Assembly: GCA_045597945.1 (NCBI GenBank)
Contig: JAZLLD010000065.1
Location: 32,016 to 96,015 of the forward strand
DNA: 64,000 nt
From: Colimorpha sp045597945
GTDB lineage: Bacteria > Bacteroidota > Bacteroidia > Bacteroidales > P3
Direction of reading: 5' to 3'
The position numbers were made by a program, and so were the translations under genes. The notes under the pieces are model-generated. The model saw nothing but the letters and a program-made list of their open reading frames with translations. It was not told the origin of the DNA and did not search any database. Shown here piece by piece: positions 52,188 through 62,312 of the stretch (positions within the stretch are counted from its first letter, which is position 1; each line of letters starts with the position of its first letter).

Positions 52188-52907
52188 TTAAAATAAGTAG
52201 TTGATGCCGCCCTGCATGACCATGGTGGTGTTGTAGCGCGGGTTGAGGTTGGTCATATAGGGTTTCTGGATGTCCTCGGTGCCGTAGTACCAGCGGAGTT
52301 CGACTCCCACTTCGAGGTGGCGTTTGATGACCAGGCTGACGCCGCCGCCATAGGTGAAGCCCAGGTCGCGGCGGTTGTCGCGCACTTGGGACTCGGGGGA
52401 GCTGAAGTCGACCTCGGTGTCGTAGGCGGGGTTGCCGAAGACGCCCATGGAACGGCCCGTGCGATGGCTGGAGAGCCAGTAGCCCACATAGCCGCCGCCA
52501 AAGGCATGGAGGCGGAAGGTTTTGCCCACGTTGAGCATGAGCACGAGGGGCACGTTGAGGTACTGGTTGACGGTGGTGTCGGGGTAGGACTGGCCCACCT
52601 GGGTGGCGACATGGTCGCGATAGTAGTTTTTCTCAACCATCACGCCGTCGGCCCTGAGGGTAAGCCAGCTCCAGGGGGAATAGCCCAAGGAGAGGCCGTA
52701 GGAGAGGCCGGGGGCGAATTTGGAATATTTGTATTCGGCCATGTAGGACACGTCGACCAGATGGTAGTTGCGGTCGTAGCCGCCGAAGACGCCCACGCTG
52801 AAATGGGTGGGCTTGCTGTTTGTGATCACCTCTTCTTTGGGCAGCACTTGTCCGCTCACGGTACTGAGTGCCACCAAGGCAAGAATCAATAATGTTATCT
52901 TTCTCAT
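52188..52907 (-). CDS. Outer membrane beta-barrel protein
   Basis: A 239-residue secreted protein. Start at 52907 (MRKITLLILALVALSTVSGQ) gives a signal peptide; the open frame begins 19 residues earlier. The mature part is composed of alternating amphipathic strands (HFSVGVFGGYDRN, GLSLGYSPWSWLTLRADGVM, HLEVGVELRWYYG) and ends MVMQGGINYLF, a terminal aromatic signal for barrel insertion. It resembles PorT-like eight-stranded barrels. Likely co-transcribed with the S41 peptidase downstream. Confidence 0.8.
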   Translation of the reverse strand: MRKITLLILALVALSTVSGQVLPKEEVITNSKPTHFSVGVFGGYDRNYHLVDVSYMAEYKYSKFAPGLSYGLSLGYSPWSWLTLRADGVMVEKNYYRDHVATQVGQSYPDTTVNQYLNVPLVLMLNVGKTFRLHAFGGGYVGYWLSSHRTGRSMGVFGNPAYDTEVDFSSPESQVRDNRRDLGFTYGGGVSLVIKRHLEVGVELRWYYGTEDIQKPYMTNLNPRYNTTMVMQGGINYLF

Positions 52908-53019
52908 AAATAATAGGAGTGGCTGATTTGCCGATTGCGACGGGGGCGTTTGCAAACCAGCCACTTTGTTGGTGGGCGGCCCGCATCTAGGGCGATGGGA
53001 GCCGCCGTATCAGTTTGGG

Positions 53020-54654
<1,635 letters not shown>

Positions 54655-54770
54655 AGGACTAATACAATATGTTATTAATACTTTTATTATCTTGTCTGCG
54701 GTGATCGGTGTGTTTTTTTGGGCTGCAAAAGTATTTGCAAAACAACGAATTTCCGCAAAAAATTATTTTG

Positions 54771-54800
54771 CAAATATACGTTTTTTTTCTGATATGCAAA
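54771..54800 (-). promoter_or_regulatory. Promoter of pruA
   Basis: Minus strand: TTTG (54797-54800), 18-nt spacer, TATATTTG (54771-54778), giving a ~117-nt leader. Confidence 0.6.
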
Positions 54801-54808
54801 AAAAAATG

Positions 54809-54816
54809 TAATTTTG
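54809..54816 (+). promoter_or_regulatory. -7 element of the 150-residue lipoprotein gene
   Basis: TAATTTTG in TGTAATTTTGCATC, 38 nt before the ATG; divergent from the pruA promoter. Confidence 0.55.
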
Positions 54817-54854
54817 CATCACGAAAATAACAAAAAAAATAATACAATTACACA

Positions 54855-55307
54855 ATGAAAAGATTAAGTATCATTCTCGTATGCTTTGCCACCCTGGCTA
54901 TGACGGCCTGCGGCGGTATGAAATCTGGCGCATCTACCAACAGCGACGCAAATGCTAAAGCAGCCGGCCGTAGCACTGCTACTGCCTTGATTGGCCTCTA
55001 TCAGTCGTACAAGGCTAACGGCACTATCAGCCTGAGCAATGCCGCCGACCTGAGCAACGCCCTCGTGGTGGCCACCGGCTACACCAATTTCCGCAACAAC
55101 CAGGCTTCGTCGACCTATAAGACCGCTTTTGCAGCCGGTATGGTTGCCGGCGGCGCAGGCCTCATTACTTCGGCCAACGTGAACTCGATCATCAGCACGA
55201 TGAATTCTGTTACCGGTCTCAATGTGAATGCCTCTAACATTGCCAACAGTGTGAACACGGTGACGGCTCTGGTGACGCTGCTGCAGGCTCTTGGCGCAGC
55301 CCAATAG
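54855..55307 (+). CDS. Small Ala/Asn/Thr-rich lipoprotein of unknown function
   Basis: A 150-residue lipoprotein with signal MKRLSIILVCFATLAMTAC (Cys19). After a short linker (GGMKSGASTNSDANAKAAG) there is a small-residue-rich helical domain with two near-repeats of NAADLSNALVVATGYTNFR and NASNIANSVNTVTALV, separated by a glycine-rich hydrophobic segment (AAGMVAGGAGLITSANVN). The family is unknown to me. Its own promoter and a perfect 14-bp terminator suggest a strongly expressed single gene. The composition favours an abundant surface or matrix lipoprotein, but that is inference. Confidence 0.72.
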   Translation: MKRLSIILVCFATLAMTACGGMKSGASTNSDANAKAAGRSTATALIGLYQSYKANGTISLSNAADLSNALVVATGYTNFRNNQASSTYKTAFAAGMVAGGAGLITSANVNSIISTMNSVTGLNVNASNIANSVNTVTALVTLLQALGAAQ

Positions 55308-55328
55308 GCCAGGCTTTGAAGAAATAGG

Positions 55329-55364
55329 AAAGAGGGGATTCGATGCGAATCCCCTCTTTCTTTT
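55329..55364 (+). terminator. Terminator of the small lipoprotein gene
   Basis: AAAGAGGGGATTCG (55329-55342), loop ATG, CGAATCCCCTCTTT (55346-55359), then C and TTTT: a perfect 14-bp stem. Confidence 0.92.
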
Positions 55365-55405
55365 GTGTGCTGGGGTTTGATTTCTTGTAATCTCTAAATT
55401 TGTTT

Positions 55406-55590
55406 TTCTAGCCAAGCAGGCTTGGCTAGAAGGACTGAAATACGAGGATTTTCAGTGAAAATCCGAGCGGTTCTGTGAACCTTTTGAGAAAAGTCAACAT
55501 TATCCAGAAATTACTTGTTGCAAAATAATTTCTGGTAATTTCTTTCAGTTCATAAGTTTCGCTTGCGAAACTTAGATTATCTAATTTTTA
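55406..55590 (-). repeat. Family C composite element
   Basis: Hairpins TTCTAGCCAAGC-AG-GCTTGGCTAGAA (55406-55431) and GGATTTTC/GAAAATCC (about 55446-55464), then CCAGAAATTA/TAATTTCTGG inverted arms (55504-55535), the motif AATTTCTTTCAG and the hairpin TAAGTTTCGC-TT-GCGAAACTTA (55553-55574), ending CTAATTTTTAGAGG. It is the reverse complement of the arrangement at 19374-19445 and 19873-19950. No gene in this 340-nt gap. Confidence 0.8.
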
Positions 55591-55647
55591 GAGGTCACCA
55601 TAATGTGTGCTGGTGATAATGGGTGGGGCAGGCGACCCAATCTTGAA

Positions 55648-56985
55648 TCATAAATAGTAACCTACGGCATCGGCCACGAGGAAGATGCTGCCGGTGACGA
55701 GCACCAGGTCGGTCCTGGGATCGGCATTCTGCCGGGCTGCCTCGATGGCTTCGCCCACCTTGGGGAAGGAGGCTCCGTCCATGCCCAGTTCTTTGGCCTT
55801 GGCAGCGAGCTGCTCGACCGGGAGTCCGCGCGGAACGGAGGGCTGGGTGTAGTAGTAGGTGGTGTCGGCCTGGGGCATCATGCGCAGGATTTTGGAGAAG
55901 TCTTTGTCGTTGACGCATCCGTAGATGAGGTGCAGGCGGCGGTAGGGGATTTCTTTCAGCTTGTCGAGCATGGCGGCCACACCGTCGGCGTTATGAGCTG
56001 TCTCGCAGATGGTCAGGGGGGATTCGCCCATCTTCTCCCAGCGGCCGTGCAGGCCGGTTGCGTCCACTACCGAGGCGATGCCTTCGGCGATATGCTGCAG
56101 GCTGATATGGTAGCCCACAGAGGGCAGAAGTTCTAAGGCCTGGAAGACGGTGGCCAGATTATGCAGCTGGTACTGGCCGGAGAGGGGACAGGTGAAGGTG
56201 TTGTCGGACAGCGCATAGCGCGATTGCTGGGACTGCACCTGGAAGTGCAGCTCGGAATCGTAGTCTTCCATCTTCTCCAAGCGGGTTGGGGCGGTGGAGC
56301 GGATGGTGTAGTGGTCGTCGGCAAAGTATATGTCGGCACCCATCTCTTTGGCTTTGGCCTCAAAGACTGGGCGTGTCTCGGGGTGGGTTTCGCCAACAAC
56401 GACGGGGACACCGGCCTTGATGATGCCAGCCTTCTCGCCAGCGATCAGCGGCAGGGTGTTGCCGAGGAACTGGGTGTGGTCGAAGCCGATGTTGGTGATG
56501 ATGCTGAGGTCGGGGCGGATGACATTGGTGCTGTCGAGACGGCCGCCCATGCCTACCTCGATGACGGCCACATCTACTTGCTGTTGAGCGAAGTAGTCAA
56601 ATGCCAGACCCACGGTCATCTCGAAGAAGGAGAGTTGGAGCCCCTGCATGAACTGGCGATGGTTGTCGACAAACTGCGACACGGCGTCTTGTGGGATCAT
56701 CTGGCCGTTGATGCGGATGCGCTCGCGGAAGTCGACCAGATGGGGCGAGGTGTAGAGGCCCACTTTGTAGCCCGCACGCATGAGCACGGAGCAGAGGGTG
56801 TGGGAGACGGAGCCTTTGCCATTGGTGCCGGCCACATGGATGGAACGGAACTTGGTCTCGGGGTGGCCGAGGTGGTCTATGAGTTGGACGGTGTTGGTGA
56901 TATCTGCTTTGTAGGCGGCCTTGCCGATGCGATGATACATGGGCAGGGAGTTGAATAGGTAGTCAAGCGTTTCGGTGTAAGTCAT
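55648..56985 (-). CDS. folC: Folylpolyglutamate synthase/dihydrofolate synthase
   Basis: A 445-residue Mur-ligase-like enzyme adding glutamate to dihydropteroate and folates. Start MTYTETLDYLFNSLPMYHRIG at 56985; the open frame upstream only translates 9-mer repeats (SSTSLTSSTP). Motifs: VAGTNGKGSVSHTL (P-loop), YTSPHLVDFRERIRING, VIEVGMGGRLDSTNVI, LGNTLPLIAGEKAGIIK and LHGRWEKM. folK is 46 kb away. It is third behind the TPR and barrel genes on the minus strand, separated from them by a repeat-filled 120-nt gap. Confidence 0.93.
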   Translation of the reverse strand: MTYTETLDYLFNSLPMYHRIGKAAYKADITNTVQLIDHLGHPETKFRSIHVAGTNGKGSVSHTLCSVLMRAGYKVGLYTSPHLVDFRERIRINGQMIPQDAVSQFVDNHRQFMQGLQLSFFEMTVGLAFDYFAQQQVDVAVIEVGMGGRLDSTNVIRPDLSIITNIGFDHTQFLGNTLPLIAGEKAGIIKAGVPVVVGETHPETRPVFEAKAKEMGADIYFADDHYTIRSTAPTRLEKMEDYDSELHFQVQSQQSRYALSDNTFTCPLSGQYQLHNLATVFQALELLPSVGYHISLQHIAEGIASVVDATGLHGRWEKMGESPLTICETAHNADGVAAMLDKLKEIPYRRLHLIYGCVNDKDFSKILRMMPQADTTYYYTQPSVPRGLPVEQLAAKAKELGMDGASFPKVGEAIEAARQNADPRTDLVLVTGSIFLVADAVGYYL

Positions 56986-56993
56986 GGGGATGA

Positions 56994-57109
56994 GGGTTGA
57001 TGGAGTTGATGAGGTTAATGAAGTTGATGAAGTTTGGGAGTTTTTGGCAGTTGATGAAGGGAGCAACAACTGCCAAAAACTATTAATTATTCATTATTCA
57101 TTATTAATT
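56994..57109. repeat. 9-mer, hairpin and heptamer repeats upstream of folC
   Basis: 9-mers GGGTTGATG, GAGTTGATG, AGGTTAATG, AAGTTGATG (56994-57029); a 14-bp hairpin GTTTTTGGCAGTTG/CAACTGCCAAAAAC (57040-57053 with 57067-57080); heptamers ATTAATT, ATTCATT, ATTCATT, ATTAATT (57082-57109) overlapping the stop of the barrel gene. Confidence 0.85.
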
Positions 57110-58964
57110 AGTACGGAATGGTATAGGTCAGGCCGGCCAGGAAGAGGGCACGGTAGCTGGGATAGTTCTGCCAGTAGAAGTAGCGCTGGAAGCAGAGGTT
57201 GTCGGCCTTCAGGAAGAAGCTGAGGGCTTTGTTGTGGCGGTATTCGACCTCGAGGTTGACGCCGTAGCGGAGCGGCAGATAGAGGAGGCTGTCGGTGCCG
57301 TCGGCAGCAGTGGCTGAGGCGTATGGGCTGCGGCCCAGGGCCTGGAACTCGATGCGGCCGAAGATCTTGTTCTGGTAGTTGACCGTAGCCGAAACACCGG
57401 CATCGAAGTTGGGGCGATAGTAGAGCGGCAGCTCGACACGCTGGCCATCGATCAGCTGCGAGGCTTTGTTGTGGTAGATATAGTAGTTGCCTTTGACTTC
57501 GAGGCGGAGCATCTCGTCGTTGACAAACACGAAGTTGCCACCCACCTTGATGCGGGTGAGGCTATCGTAGACCGGGGTGAAGACATTCTGCAAGGTGTAG
57601 CGGTTGTCGAGGCGGAAGGAGAGGTCGTCGTCGAGCGAGCTGAAGACGCCATAGACGTTGAGATCCATCTTCTTGCTGATGTTAAGGCGCACGCGGGCAG
57701 AGAGGTCGTAATGGCTGGTGGCACGGGAGAGCGCGTTGGGGGCGATGTAGGGGTTGACCTGGCGGATGATGTTCCAGCTATTGGCGTCGATGTTGCCCTC
57801 AGCAGCCACGGTGGCCACGAGAAGCTGGTTGAAGAAGGACTTGCTGACCGATGCGTCGGGATAGAGGTGCACCTTGCCGCTGGTCACGTTGAAGGCATCC
57901 AGGGCAACGACGGCTCCGGCATGAATCTGCAGGCCGGAGAACATGAAGTCGAGGTAGGGGTTGGCCTTGTAGAGGTTGCGGAATGTGCTGGCAGCCAGGA
58001 TAGACCGGCCAGTGCTGTCGTCGCGGTTCAGCAAGGCAGCATCCAGCAGGCTGTCGCAACCGAAGGGCAGCGCGATGGGGTTGAAGTTCTGGAGGAATCC
58101 CTGATAGGTGAGATGGAGGTAAGCCACACCTTTGTATTTCTGAGCCAGGGTGAAGCCGTAATGGATATTACCATCAACATTGATATTCAGTTCGTTCTGG
58201 CTATAGGAGGCGAAAAAGTCCTGCAAGTTGAGGTTGGCCTCATAGCCCAAGGCATTGACATCGGTGTTGAGGGTCTTCACTCCCAAATCAAGGGAGGCAA
58301 GGTTGTAGACGGCCTTGTAGGCGGCCTTGTTCAGCGAGTCGCGCTCCATGGCATGCACAGCCCAGAGGGTGGAGTCGGAGAAGCCATAATAGCGGTTGAA
58401 GTCGTTCTGATAGCCCACATTGGCGCTGAGCTGCAGATTGTTGCCGGTGATGAGTTTGCCGAAGGCGTTGATGTCGGTCAGCGAGAAGGGTGCCTGGCCG
58501 TAGTGGGTGGGCGAAGGGAGAGAATCGCTGGCACGGCCGATGGTGCCCCAGGATGAATGATGGGTGGCGGAGACACCAAAGGTCTTGTTCTGGCTGCGGA
58601 GGGAGTTGAAATAGATTTCGGCCAGAGGCGACCAGTAGTTGCCGGCACCAAGTTTCAAATAATTGTTATAGAGGCGGGTGGCAGGCTCGCCGATGATGCG
58701 GGCCGCCTTGATGCGCGAGGGTTCGTAGAGCGAGGTGAGGCGGCGAGTGGTGATGTCGTAGGTGAACGACTTGGTGATGGTGGACACGGTGTCGGTGATG
58801 GATGGTGCCACGTTTATCTTGGTGGATTCCTCCACCACAGGTTTGTAGCGGCTGGTGACCACCACGCGTTCATTATATACATTGCTGTCGGACTGGGCCT
58901 GGCAGGTGAGACCAGCCATGATGTTGGCCACGAAGAGCAGGATGATTATCTTTGTGTATTTCAT
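57108..58964 (-). CDS. Outer membrane protein partnered with a TPR protein
   Basis: A 618-residue protein with signal peptide (IIILLFVANIMAGLTCQAQ) and a short N-terminal part (VYNERVVVTSRYKPVVEES, similar to the region before TonB-dependent barrels). The rest is a barrel of amphipathic strands, ending RALFLAGLTYTIPY. It lacks a recognisable plug. It starts 3 nt after the TPR gene stop; this order of a ~1000-residue TPR protein then a barrel is, to my knowledge, recurrent in Bacteroidota. Role unknown, possibly assembly or transport across the outer membrane. Confidence 0.75.
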   Translation of the reverse strand: MKYTKIIILLFVANIMAGLTCQAQSDSNVYNERVVVTSRYKPVVEESTKINVAPSITDTVSTITKSFTYDITTRRLTSLYEPSRIKAARIIGEPATRLYNNYLKLGAGNYWSPLAEIYFNSLRSQNKTFGVSATHHSSWGTIGRASDSLPSPTHYGQAPFSLTDINAFGKLITGNNLQLSANVGYQNDFNRYYGFSDSTLWAVHAMERDSLNKAAYKAVYNLASLDLGVKTLNTDVNALGYEANLNLQDFFASYSQNELNINVDGNIHYGFTLAQKYKGVAYLHLTYQGFLQNFNPIALPFGCDSLLDAALLNRDDSTGRSILAASTFRNLYKANPYLDFMFSGLQIHAGAVVALDAFNVTSGKVHLYPDASVSKSFFNQLLVATVAAEGNIDANSWNIIRQVNPYIAPNALSRATSHYDLSARVRLNISKKMDLNVYGVFSSLDDDLSFRLDNRYTLQNVFTPVYDSLTRIKVGGNFVFVNDEMLRLEVKGNYYIYHNKASQLIDGQRVELPLYYRPNFDAGVSATVNYQNKIFGRIEFQALGRSPYASATAADGTDSLLYLPLRYGVNLEVEYRHNKALSFFLKADNLCFQRYFYWQNYPSYRALFLAGLTYTIPY

Positions 58965-58967
58965 GAC

Positions 58968-61900
58968 TTATTTGTTTTCGGGTTCGTTTTCAAGTTCAAT
59001 AACAGGACTTTCCTCCTCAGGCTGCTGCACGGGTTTCTCTTCCTCGAGAATGAGGTTGCGCTTCTGCAGAGCCAGCTGCACGAGGTCGTCGTCATCAGAA
59101 TTGTCGATGGTGCTCTGGAGGGTCTGCTTGGCCTGGAGGTTGTTGCCACGGGCGTGGAAGATGTCGGCCCAGAGGATGAAGGACTTAGCCAGCCAATAGT
59201 CGGAGGCGGGGTCGGCAGTGATAGACTCAATCTCGCGCTCGGCACCATCGTAGTCGTGCTGGAGATAGCGCATCTCGGCGATACGGTAGGCGGCCTCGCC
59301 GCTGTAGTCGCCATTGGTGGAAGACTTGAGCTGGGCATAGATGGTGTCGGCCATGGGATAGGTGGTCACGTTCTCATAATAGCAACGGGCCATGGCGATG
59401 CGGGCCTCATCGCGGAGCTCGTCGGAAATCTTGCTCTCGCTCAGAAGTTTGCGGGCAGAGACAAGAATGCTGTCGCGCATATCCAGGCGGATCCAGCTGC
59501 GCATGTAACCCACACGGCCGGCAATGCGACTATTGTCGTTCTCGGCCATGCTGGCCAACTGGCCGTAGAGGTCGATGGCCTTGGTGAAGTTGTTCAGATT
59601 GAAGGCGATATTGGCGGCATTCTGCAAGGATCGCTCAGTGAAGCTGTTGCGGCTGGCGGCGGCCACGGCCTCGTAATGGGGCAGGGCGCGTTCATTCTGG
59701 CCATTGCGGAAGAGGCAGTCGGCGGCATAATAGTGGGCCTGCAGATGGAAGAGACCTTCGGGGAATTTCTCCAGATAGCTCTCAAAACTGCGCACAGAGC
59801 TTTCGCAATCGCCATTCATATACTGGTTTTCAGCCGACATGTAGAGGGTGCTGTCCTGCTCCACGGTGGAGACGGTATATTTGGTGGTGCGCTTCACATA
59901 AGAGAAGTATTCGTCCACACGGTTCTGGCTCACATAGATGTTCTTCACGGTGCTCAAGGCATCGCGGGCTTCATCGGTGCCGGAATAGTTAGTCAGCAGC
60001 TGGTCGAAGATCTCCAGGGCCTCGGTATTGCGGTCGGTGTTGTAATAGATGAGGCCGATGTTTAGGAGGGCTGTCTTCACCAGGCTGTTCTGCGGATACT
60101 GGTTGCGGAAGTTGTTGAAATAGAGGAGCGCCATGTCGTTGTTGTCGCAAACCAGATAGGTGTTGCCCACCTCGAAGAGTGCCTTGGGAGCCAGGGGCGA
60201 CTCGCGGTAGGTCTCAAAAATCTTGTTCAGGTTGGCAAGCTTATAGTCGTACTTGCTCTTTGCGCCATAAGAAAGGGCTTTCTGATAGGTGGCATAGTCG
60301 GCGTTGGGATCGTTGGCCTCAATCACGCGGTCGTAGTATTTGATGGCCTCATCGTACTTGCTGTCAAGATAGTAGCAGTCGCCCAGACGGTTGTTCACAT
60401 CGTTAATCTGATGCTGGTCGATGCTCTTGTCGGCCAGGCGGAGGAACATCTTGAAATCATCAGATGCGTCAGCGATATTGTTGCGTTTCATGCAGATATA
60501 GCCGTGGGTGTAGAGCGCCTGGCGATAATAGGGCGAGGTGGTGGCATTGGTGCTGACCATGAAGCGGTCCAGGGTCTTGCCGGCAGCATCAAAGTCGCCC
60601 AAGCGGTAGCGCGACTCGGCATAGAGGTAATAGGCGTCGGTGGTGTACTTGGGCAGGGCGTTGATCTTGGTGGCTTTCTGGAAATAGGTGGCGGCCGATT
60701 TCAGATTGCCGGTGTTGAAGACCTCGATACCGCGGTTGATGACAATGCGCTGGTAGGCCTGGTTCATCATGGGCGAGCGGTCCTGGATTTTCTCAATCAG
60801 GGTGAGGGCGTCTTTGTAGTTGCGGGTAGAGAAATAGAGCGAGGTGAGGATCTCCTCAACTTCGGCACGGTGTGTGGTCTTGGGGTATTTCAGCAGATAG
60901 TCTTCAAAAGAGCGGATACTCTCATTGTAGGGGTTGGCATTGAGCTCGTAGCTCAGCTTGGCATAGTTGAAGAGGGCGTCTTCCTTGATCTTGGCATCGA
61001 AGTCCATCTTGGATGCTTGGAGGAACATGCTGCGGGCATCGTTCTTGCGACCCAGCTGAATGTTCACATCGCCAAGCACATAGAGGGCCGACTGTGCCAC
61101 GCTGTCGGTGCAGAGAATTTTCTTTGACAGATAGAACTGGGCCGAGTCATATTGGTGGAGCATATAGTGGCAGTAGCCAATCTGGTAGTAGCTGTCCTGG
61201 GGTGTGCAAGAGGGCACCAAGGCGGCAGTGCTGCTCTTCTTGCCCTTGGGGGCGATAGCCTGGGCGGGGTCGACCGACTCTGAATCGTCGCGGTGGCGCA
61301 GGGCTGCGGAATAGTAGTCCAGAGCATTCTTGTATTCGCCACGGTTGAAATACACCTCGGCCACCATCTGGCGGATTTCGTTTTTCTTAAAAACATCATC
61401 TTCCAACAACAGCACGGGGGCCAGCTGCAGGAGCTCGTCGTCCTTGCCCAAATAGTAGTAGATGCGGGCAATATACGAGGGAACTATCTTGGCAAACTTC
61501 TTGTCGGACTGCAGTTTCTCGAAATTGCGCAGGGCCAGGTCGTATTTGCCATCCATGTACTGCATGTGGGCATAGTAGTAAACGCAGGCATTGGTGTATT
61601 TCGACTTGCCATTGATTTCCTGGCCAAAGAACTTCTTAGCCTCGCCATAGTCCTCATCGTTGAAATAGCAGTAGCCCACCTTGAAGTTGTATTCGCTACG
61701 GTGGCCGTACTCAACCTCGCGGGACTGCACTTTCTGATAATACTTCAGCGCCTTGGGGTAATCGCCTGCAGCATAGTGGAAATTTCCCAGATAGAAGTAG
61801 GCCATATTGCTGTGCTTGTTCTGCGGATAGAGGCGCAGAAACTCGGTCAGCCGAAAGTCGGCATCCTTGTTGCTCAGCTTCTCGGCACAGACTGCACCGT

Positions 61901-62123
61901 AGAAGCAAGCCTCGCTGGCCGTATACTCATCGGCAGCCACGGCTCCCGAGGTCAATTTGTCAAATAGATTTTGTGCGGAGGCATATTTTTCCTTCTGGAA
62001 AAGGTCCATGGCTCTGCGGTAGAGCTGTCCGGCCGACTCTTCCGACGATGATTTTTGGGCAAAAACAGGTGCCACCAACAGCGTCAGAACTGCAATAACT
62101 AAAAGTCTTTTAAATTGTTGCAT
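58968..62123 (-). CDS. Large secreted tetratricopeptide repeat protein
   Basis: A 1051-residue periplasmic protein. Start at 62123 (MQQFKRLLVIAVLTLLVAPVFAQ) gives the signal peptide. About 20 TPR-like helical pairs follow, e.g. LYRRAMDLFQKEKYASAQNLFDKL, SNMAYFYLGNFHYAAGDYPKALKYYQKV, ALLNIGLIYYNTDRNTEALEIFDQLL. The C-terminal ~35 residues are acidic and low complexity (EEEKPVQQPEEESPVIELE). TPR arrays bind other proteins, so it may scaffold the partner barrel encoded 3 nt downstream. Confidence 0.87.
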   Translation of the reverse strand: MQQFKRLLVIAVLTLLVAPVFAQKSSSEESAGQLYRRAMDLFQKEKYASAQNLFDKLTSGAVAADEYTASEACFYGAVCAEKLSNKDADFRLTEFLRLYPQNKHSNMAYFYLGNFHYAAGDYPKALKYYQKVQSREVEYGHRSEYNFKVGYCYFNDEDYGEAKKFFGQEINGKSKYTNACVYYYAHMQYMDGKYDLALRNFEKLQSDKKFAKIVPSYIARIYYYLGKDDELLQLAPVLLLEDDVFKKNEIRQMVAEVYFNRGEYKNALDYYSAALRHRDDSESVDPAQAIAPKGKKSSTAALVPSCTPQDSYYQIGYCHYMLHQYDSAQFYLSKKILCTDSVAQSALYVLGDVNIQLGRKNDARSMFLQASKMDFDAKIKEDALFNYAKLSYELNANPYNESIRSFEDYLLKYPKTTHRAEVEEILTSLYFSTRNYKDALTLIEKIQDRSPMMNQAYQRIVINRGIEVFNTGNLKSAATYFQKATKINALPKYTTDAYYLYAESRYRLGDFDAAGKTLDRFMVSTNATTSPYYRQALYTHGYICMKRNNIADASDDFKMFLRLADKSIDQHQINDVNNRLGDCYYLDSKYDEAIKYYDRVIEANDPNADYATYQKALSYGAKSKYDYKLANLNKIFETYRESPLAPKALFEVGNTYLVCDNNDMALLYFNNFRNQYPQNSLVKTALLNIGLIYYNTDRNTEALEIFDQLLTNYSGTDEARDALSTVKNIYVSQNRVDEYFSYVKRTTKYTVSTVEQDSTLYMSAENQYMNGDCESSVRSFESYLEKFPEGLFHLQAHYYAADCLFRNGQNERALPHYEAVAAASRNSFTERSLQNAANIAFNLNNFTKAIDLYGQLASMAENDNSRIAGRVGYMRSWIRLDMRDSILVSARKLLSESKISDELRDEARIAMARCYYENVTTYPMADTIYAQLKSSTNGDYSGEAAYRIAEMRYLQHDYDGAEREIESITADPASDYWLAKSFILWADIFHARGNNLQAKQTLQSTIDNSDDDDLVQLALQKRNLILEEEKPVQQPEEESPVIELENEPENK

Positions 62124-62204
62124 ATACTTGTGTTTACTTATTTCAAATTGTAAAAATAACAAGAATTTATATATTATACACGCGCACACACGCACATTTT
62201 TCAA

Positions 62205-62312
62205 CTATGAATTGTGAATTGCGTTTTGTGAAGAAGCGCAAACTGTGATTAGTGTATTGTGATTTGAGGCTGACGCACCAGTCTCAAACCACTAATCGCC
62301 AACCACCAATCA
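62205..62312. repeat. Family A element, copy 5 (degenerate)
   Basis: GAATTGTGAATT at the left, GATTAGTG...CACTAATC and TTTGAG...CTCAAA inverted arms around TTGAGGCTGACGCACCAG, a variant of the core. It occupies the gap between the thioredoxin-fold and TPR genes. Confidence 0.65.

Noticed and set aside
58557..60065. 502-residue plus-strand ORF opposite the barrel/TPR pair
   Set aside because: Antisense shadow spanning two real genes.
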